A DNA stretch of 64,000 nt from Macrotrachela quadricornifera. Taxonomy: Eukaryota; Rotifera; Eurotatoria; Philodinida; Philodinidae. The notes beneath the pieces are model-generated. The model worked only from the letters and a program-made list of their open reading frames with translations. It was not told the origin of the DNA and ran no database searches. The DNA lies in contig JAJEKB010021753.1 in assembly GCA_022393335.1 (NCBI GenBank), forward strand, positions 716,276-780,275, written 5' to 3'. The translations under genes and the position numbers were made by a program. Below are positions 57,920 through 64,000 of this stretch, piece by piece (the first letter of the stretch is position 1; every line of letters begins with the position of its first letter).

Positions 57920-60900
57920 TATTCAGATGAAGAACGAGAGAATGATTCATAACGATATTACGAAAAGGTACGAAAAAGAAAAAACGCTGACGCATGAACG
58001 ATGTGTGAAGTTTCAAGAAAAAATAACAAAAAATATTCTTATTCAACTATTATCTTTGTTTTGAATTATTTTATTTAAGATATAACATGTGAATGTATTT
58101 ATAAATGTAAGAAAGGCAAACAAAAAAGATAGCTCTAATTGAAAGAAATATCACATTTAAGCATTTATAGCATGTCTACTGATTCATATATATTTATGGT
58201 TATGATTAATATTGATTTGATGGATTTGAGAAACAAAACTAAAGAAAAATAAATAAATGACGCATGTATAAACAAGGAAAACAAAGAAAATAAAAAAAAG
58301 AACAAGTAGAAAAAACATCGCACAAAGCAGAATGACAAAAAAGTATTGTTCTTGTTTGCACATTACATCATTTCGATAAAGTAAAAGTCTACTCGAACAA
58401 GTGACTCGTGTTTCGTATTCATACTGGGTTTTTTTTTCTATTTTTATAGAATTTATTTCAAAAGAGCATGTTGTTATAGAATAGTGAAAAACAAAAGTCT
58501 GCTATGTACATAATTTTCAAACCCTAATAAATTTCCCATGCAAAATTCGTCTTTCTTTCAGCGCGAAATTTAAATTTTTTTTTTGCATTATTCACTAAAA
58601 AAATAGATATTCGAGCTCACAGTTAAAAAAAGGTATGTGCTTAGTGACTTGTATAACTGAATATAAAATTTTGATTTAATCAATTTGTAATTCATATATT
58701 GACAAATTTTATATTGTCAACAGATAATGAAGCACGAAGGTTCTTTTATCTAATCTATTGTTTAAATTTATACTCTAGAAAACATTTTACAATATCCTAC
58801 ATAGAATTGAAAATACCAAACGATTCATTTATATAACTCGTTAAAACTGCTAAACATTCTTTAATATTCTAACATCTATGCAGAAATATTTCTCACCATC
58901 ATTCTTTGGCGAATAACTTGAATTATAATATATATTATAGAATGGTTAGAAATTTTTCTTGTGTTTATATTATAATACAACTAATAATTATTAATACTTC
59001 ATTTATATAAAAATAAATTTATTAATTTTCTGAAGACTAGAAAATATCGGTAATATTTCAATATTACTTAAACAAAAAGAAACATAGACTACAATCTACA
59101 TTTTTTCATTTTTTTTGCCATTTTTTTCAACCTTGCTCGATATATTTAAAAAAATTCATATAAAAATCATTTGTAAAAAAAACTTCACCAATCATTTAAT
59201 GTCCTGATGTCCCAAATAAAAAAATGTAGAAAATAATTCAAATAAAAGCTTTAATCTTGTATATAAATATCAGCAAATATTGAATATTCTCATGTCTCCA
59301 TCATAATAAAAATGATACAACTTTATTAAGCTTTACAACTATAAAAGCAAACAACATTATCTCTTTTAAATTTTTAAAAAAAAAATTTCACCAACACAGC
59401 AACATTTAAAAGCTTGATTTAATTTTGTCTATATTTGAATTCTGCCGGACACAAAAGTATAGTCTTTGACATATCTATTTAGCAGAATTTTGCGAATAAT
59501 ATTTTAAAAATCAAGATTAAAAACAAATATGACATCGATGAGTCAGATAAAGTCAATTGCGAAATTATTATTGTAAAATCTTTTATGATGGTTTATGACA
59601 GAAAAGGAAAAAAAGAAATAATCATCTAATTTATGTCAAAAGCAAATATTTCATAATATGTAGTTGTATGAAATATAATAAGTAGATATCATCTAAGGAC
59701 ACTATCTTGTGTGTATCTAATAGAAAAACGTAGTATTATCTCATTCTATTTTGTTTTTTGTTTGAAATATGTTTAAAAACAGATAAGAGAAATATTCCAA
59801 AGGGTAAATCTTCTTACAAGTCATTTATTTTCTCATATATCAATCTCGCGTAGTGGATAAGATTAATTGAATATAGTTGTGAATTTCCTCTTAGATTCAA
59901 GTCTTTTTTTTAATAATTATGTATTCTCTCGAAGTATTAGAATCTTTTAATCAAACCATAAACTATAGGTTGAAGAAAATTCAGACTATTTGTTCAGAAG
60001 TATATTGATTAAGAAATAGTTTGAATCTAATATTATTTTGAAACAATTTTCTGTTCATTTTGCAACTCATGCATGCGAAAATGACGTTTTTTTTTAGAGT
60101 ATTTTCGACCGAATTTTCGAAACTGGTCTGTGCGGTACAGTTTTGAAAATTGTTTCTAATGATATATGTGAGAACTAAGTTAATATGTAGAGAGAGAAAA
60201 AAAAGCAAAGATAACAAACAAAGGAAGAATGGGACTGAATGAACAGAGAAATGAAACTAACTCATGATAAGCGAAAACTACAATAACATGAAAAGATAAA
60301 AGGTCATGTTGGCAGACTAATTCGAGATTGTCGAATGGATAATAAGGTGAAATCAATGTAGTTGTTTCTCAAAGGATCAGGGTGAGTAAGGCCCATTTGT
60401 CACCCCCATAAGAATTGGTTTATTTCTATTACATCACAATAAGGGATTGTTCCTGGTCACTTTTTTCAACTTTATTTCGCGAAAAACGACACTCATGGTT
60501 TTTGTGCTTGGGGTGCCACCCAAGTATTATGGAAAAAAATTTCTTTTTTCACGAGTCAAAATGGCCTCATTTTTCATTATACGGGCCCTCAGAGGATAAC
60601 GTTCTTCAAAATTTAGTGGAAACTTTTTTTTAACTCAAAATTTTGAGTTCACTACGAATCTGAGCTTTTAACGCCAAAAAAATGTAATCTATAAAAAAAT
60701 GACAGTGATTTCTGGAGAAAAAATTGACCCTTTATTAAGTATATAGATTTTTATCCTGATAACTTTTTCTGAAGACAGTCTTGAAGCAATGTCAAGTTTT
60801 GATCATAAGTGTAGTTTTTCAAGCTCTATCAACTGAAATATAGCTCATTTTGTAGAGCTCAGTGAGTTATACTTATAGTAAAATAAATTACAATTTGCTC

Positions 60901-61133
60901 TTATTTTTTCGAGACATATGACTTCCACAAGGTACAATGGTCACCAAATCTTATGAGGGCTATATCTCTCGAAAGAGATAAGGGAGAATTGTAGTTTCTT
61001 TTGTTATCAATATAACTCATTGAGCTCTACAAAATGAGCTATTTTTCAGTTGATTTGAAGATGTTACATTTTCTGATAGGTATGGTCCTCCACAGCAATT
61101 TTATAGAATTTATTAGTATTCATAACTTTTGAC

Positions 61134-62984
61134 TAGTGGCGGGGCCACCGGGGAGCTGAGCTCCCCCTAGGAAATTTGAGCTTTCTCTAGGAAGTTTGTG
61201 CTCCAGCTACAGTATGTGGCTAGTCACCAACGAAGCTTTTCAAAAGGGATACTTTTTAATAGAATTGTGCTATCCAAAACGAGCCATAGCTATTTAAAAG
61301 CTAAAGTATTTCTTTTTCGTATTTAGCTATCAATTTAAAGGAAACGACGATGATATTAAGTTATTTTAACAGTTGCACAGATCTCTGTTTTACAGTCTGA
61401 TTTCTCTCATCTATAGTCATGATGAACATCTCCCGAACAAAATACAAAAGGAGTCAGAATACGCAGATATAAGTTCATTAAAAAAAATAACAGAATATGA
61501 TCGGTTGTTAGAATTTTTCATCGTCTATCGATTAAATAATGTTGTGTTGGAATAATTTCTATCGTTAGTTAGAGAAAGTTGTGTTATATTATTATCAAAA
61601 TATTCGCTCCATATCTGTACATGTGTTGTTAATACAAAATATTCGTATATTATATCTTACATTCAATCACTGTTATTTAGATATTTGTAAATCTCATATA
61701 AATAATATCCGAGCTGAAAAATTGAATCCAGATTATAGAATAACGAATCAACAAGATTTTACATGTACATTCTACGGAAAAATATTTGTCGATAATGTTG
61801 ATAACCCTATAGTTAGTAATATATCAATTTATAAAATGATCACATTGATTTCGATCGCTTTTTTTCTATGCTTCAAAACAATCAACAGTTAGAAATAAAT
61901 TTCTGACAAATTTTAAATATCTGTAAAGATATTGACGGTACAGAAAACAACAAATTTCCAATCTGATTTTTTAAAAGATTCTCGTTGCGTTCACCAACAT
62001 GGACCTCTAATTTTCTAGGCAATCATAAAAATTTAACAACTTTAAGTGACTTGACGAGGTATATCAAACGAAAACATCTACGTTTTAAATCTGTGCTCTT
62101 TTTTCTACAAAATTTTGAATTATAGCTGTAGAATCATATAGATATTTAGGTAAAAAGTAGGTATATATAAATTTATGATGATAGTTTGTAAACACCTCGC
62201 AATCATATCGCTATCTCTGCACGATGAAGAATCAGTAATGTAAGATTAATCTTTAGAAGGTTATTTATTGCTTTTATTAAATATCAATGTAGACAATTAA
62301 ATAGTTGTGCAAATCCTTAGAAAGATATGGTAAATAAAGGTAGATGCAAGATCTTCAGATGTCTATGATATATTGGAATAGTAACGTGAATTATTAAATA
62401 GCTACAAGTTCTTTACATAACTGTAATAGTGTTAGAGGATGATATGCATCATCCTCTTTTCTTCTCTTTTCTTTCCTTTTCTGTTCTTCACATATATGAT
62501 CACATTGATTTTTCCTTTTTTTGTGTTGTCACTTTTCATTGGGATGTTCCCACTTCCGTTCATCTTTGTTCGCGTGTGCTATATATAGCGCTGATTTCTT
62601 TGCAATAAATCATCACTCGTCTCCACCTCATCTTCAGAGTTAATCACCTAGAGCGATCCAATCTCCGGATAGGACCACACGCTCACAAATAGATTTAAAT
62701 AGCTATGAGACTGACATATAGTTACATTAACAAACCATTCAACAAATTATTTTCTACATCGTTTGGTGCGAACTATGTATACAAAATAAATTGTATCTCT
62801 TTTGAGAATGAGCTGTTACCAAAAACGATATCAGAGAGTCAAAGATAGAGGAGGTACCTAGATTTTTTTGGTGTTCGCTTTGATTTTTCAGGAAACTTTA
62901 GTTTTAAAATCTGGAAGCGGAAAACCCAAAATCGAAGTCAGGGAGCTCAGCTCTCCCTAGACCAAAATCCTGGCTCCGCCACTA
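61134..62984. mobile_element. hAT-like element nested in the fold-back transposon
   Basis: TAGTGGCGGGGCC at the left is matched, inverted, by TAGTGGCGGAGCC at the right. CTTTTGAC is repeated exactly at 61126-61133 and 62985-62992. The 1.85-kb interior has two short open frames (61373-61555, 61581-61892) without known domains, plus a solo LTR. It is non-autonomous. Confidence 0.85.
62430..62687. mobile_element. Probable solo LTR, 258 bp
   Basis: It starts TGTTAGAGGATG and ends GCTCACA (TG..CA), flanked by the 5-base duplication AATAG (62425-62429 and 62688-62692). TATATA lies at 62580 and AATAAA at 62604, in the order expected of promoter and polyadenylation signals. The pyrimidine-rich first third fits an LTR. 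The internal retrotransposon region is absent, so recombination between LTRs is inferred. Confidence 0.7.
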
Positions 62985-63950
62985 CTTTTGACCCTGTTAC
63001 AGACTTTCTTTTTCTAATTTTTAAGATCATCAGTCGATAGAGCTTGAAAAACTACACTTATGATCAAAATTTGACATTACTTCGAGACTGTCTTCAGAAA
63101 AAGTTATGAGGATAAAGATCTATGTACTTAATAAAGGATCAATTTTTGCCCCCGCACTAATTTTTCTATAGGTTACATTTTTTTGACGTTAACAGCTCAG
63201 ATTTGTGGAGAACTCAAAATTTTTAGTTAGAAAAAATAGTTTCCACTAAATTTTGAAGAACGACTATTCTATGAGGATCCCAATAATGAAAAATGAGGTT
63301 TAGAGAGTAGTTAGGACTATATAAGAAATGTGGTAGTTTTGAGAGTTTCTATGACAGTATTCGTAATCAGCACTCGTGAATCTACATGCACAACTGGTTT
63401 TTACTTGTGAAAAAAGAAATTTTTTTTCCATAATACTTAGGAGACACCCCAGACACAAAAATCATGAGTGTCGTTTTTCGCGAAATAAAGTTGAAAAAAG
63501 TGATCAGGAGCAATTTCTTATTGTAATGTAATAGAAATGAACTAATTCTTATGGGGGCGAGAAATCAGTCTTACTCATCCTGATCCTTTCTCTTTTAATG
63601 AGAAAGATTTCGAAACTAGACGTAAGATAGTGATTCACGCACCTTTACGAAATATCCACCTTATCATGAAGATACGTCCAATCAGATATCATATATATGA
63701 AAAAATATGACACATATAGAGTGAAAAGGAAGAGACCAACATATGTCATTGATAAAAATGAAGAAATCTACGTAGACATATTATACAGAAAAACTAGAAG
63801 GGAGAATAAAAAGAAAATACCAAATATGAGAAAAAATGAGAAGAGCCTATATATAACAGAAAAAAACAGATACATATAAATTATCACCTAACGAATATCT
63901 CATGCAGAGATAAACGCACATGTGTGTATAATATATTAAGATTAGGTGTG

Positions 63951-64000
63951 CATAACAACTATCTATTGTATTTTCACATTGCTGTTAGATAAAGGCAAAC
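63951..64000 (+). promoter_or_regulatory. Conserved upstream block, copy C
   Basis: It contains CTATTGTATTTTCACATTGC followed by AAAGGCAAAC, matching 11809-11847. The window ends inside the block. Confidence 0.4.

Larger units (their letters stand above)
60371..63589. mobile_element. Fold-back DNA transposon with about 460-bp inverted ends
   Basis: It starts AAAGGATCAGGGTGAGTAAG and ends with a near complement, and the arms pair over 60371-60832 and 63041-63589. CTC lies on both sides, so a 3-base duplication is possible but ambiguous. The paralogous copy at about 11484-11490 reads TTTCTCGTTT with no insertion, a natural empty site. Inside the left arm, a second inverted pair lies at 60835-60890 and 61012-61058 (GAGCTCTACAAAATGAGCTA). 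No transposase was found. A hAT element is nested at 61134. Confidence 0.8.
57922..64000 (+). repeat. Duplicated 5' flank, copy C (runs off the window)
   Basis: This is colinear with 10430-11850, with two extra segments: about 58540-59440 (AT-rich, unidentified) and the transposon at 60371-63589. Matches include GATGAAGAACGAGAG at the start, TGATGAGTCAGATAA near 59535, GACTGAATGAACAGAGAAAT at 60232 and TCTCATGCAGA near 63898. No gene lies inside. By analogy, a third repeat-protein gene should start about 250-300 bases past the end of this window. Confidence 0.75.

Overview
The window reads as animal nuclear DNA, most likely a bdelloid rotifer of Rotaria or Adineta type. This is an inference from family content. 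It has two very large intronless LDLa/EGF/7TM receptor genes, NHL-repeat proteins, a broken ADP-ribosyltransferase-TPR gene, short GT..AG introns, AT-rich DNA and many small non-autonomous DNA transposons. No bacterial operon structure, rRNA, tRNA or CRISPR array was seen.

Layout: 0-14 kb holds two paralogous plus-strand genes (2473-4212 and 12115-14043) for an unrecognised hydrophobic protein built from 67-residue repeats. Between them lies a three-exon NHL beta-propeller gene (5356-7338). The 5' flanks of the two repeat genes are duplicated, and a third copy of that flank fills 57.9-64.0 kb and stops just where a third gene would begin. 15.4-21.0 kb holds a minus-strand LDLa/EGF/7TM receptor (15424-20103) and, beside it, a two-exon gene for a secreted six-cysteine peptide with the invertebrate defensin spacing (20701-21023, 56-bp intron). 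21-40 kb is a transposon graveyard: hAT-like elements with 8-bp target duplications, minisatellite-bearing inverted repeats, a 1.3-kb palindrome and a dead transposon ORF. 40.3-41.3 kb holds a second NHL gene with visibly different base composition. 41.6-44.1 kb is nested elements. 44.7-45.9 kb is the ART-TPR pseudogene. 47.8-52.6 kb holds the second LDLa/EGF/7TM receptor. 53-57 kb is minisatellite-rich, and 57.3-57.9 kb is a mariner relic.

The real genes look like cell-surface or secreted products (receptors, membrane-anchored propellers, an antimicrobial peptide candidate). No pathway links them in the sequence. The strongest new points are the hidden defensin gene, the repeat-protein family with its duplicated flanks, and a four-level nest (solo LTR inside hAT inside a fold-back element inside a segmental duplication) whose outermost insertion has an empty site in a paralogous copy. 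All coordinates and alignments were read by eye; no searches were run.
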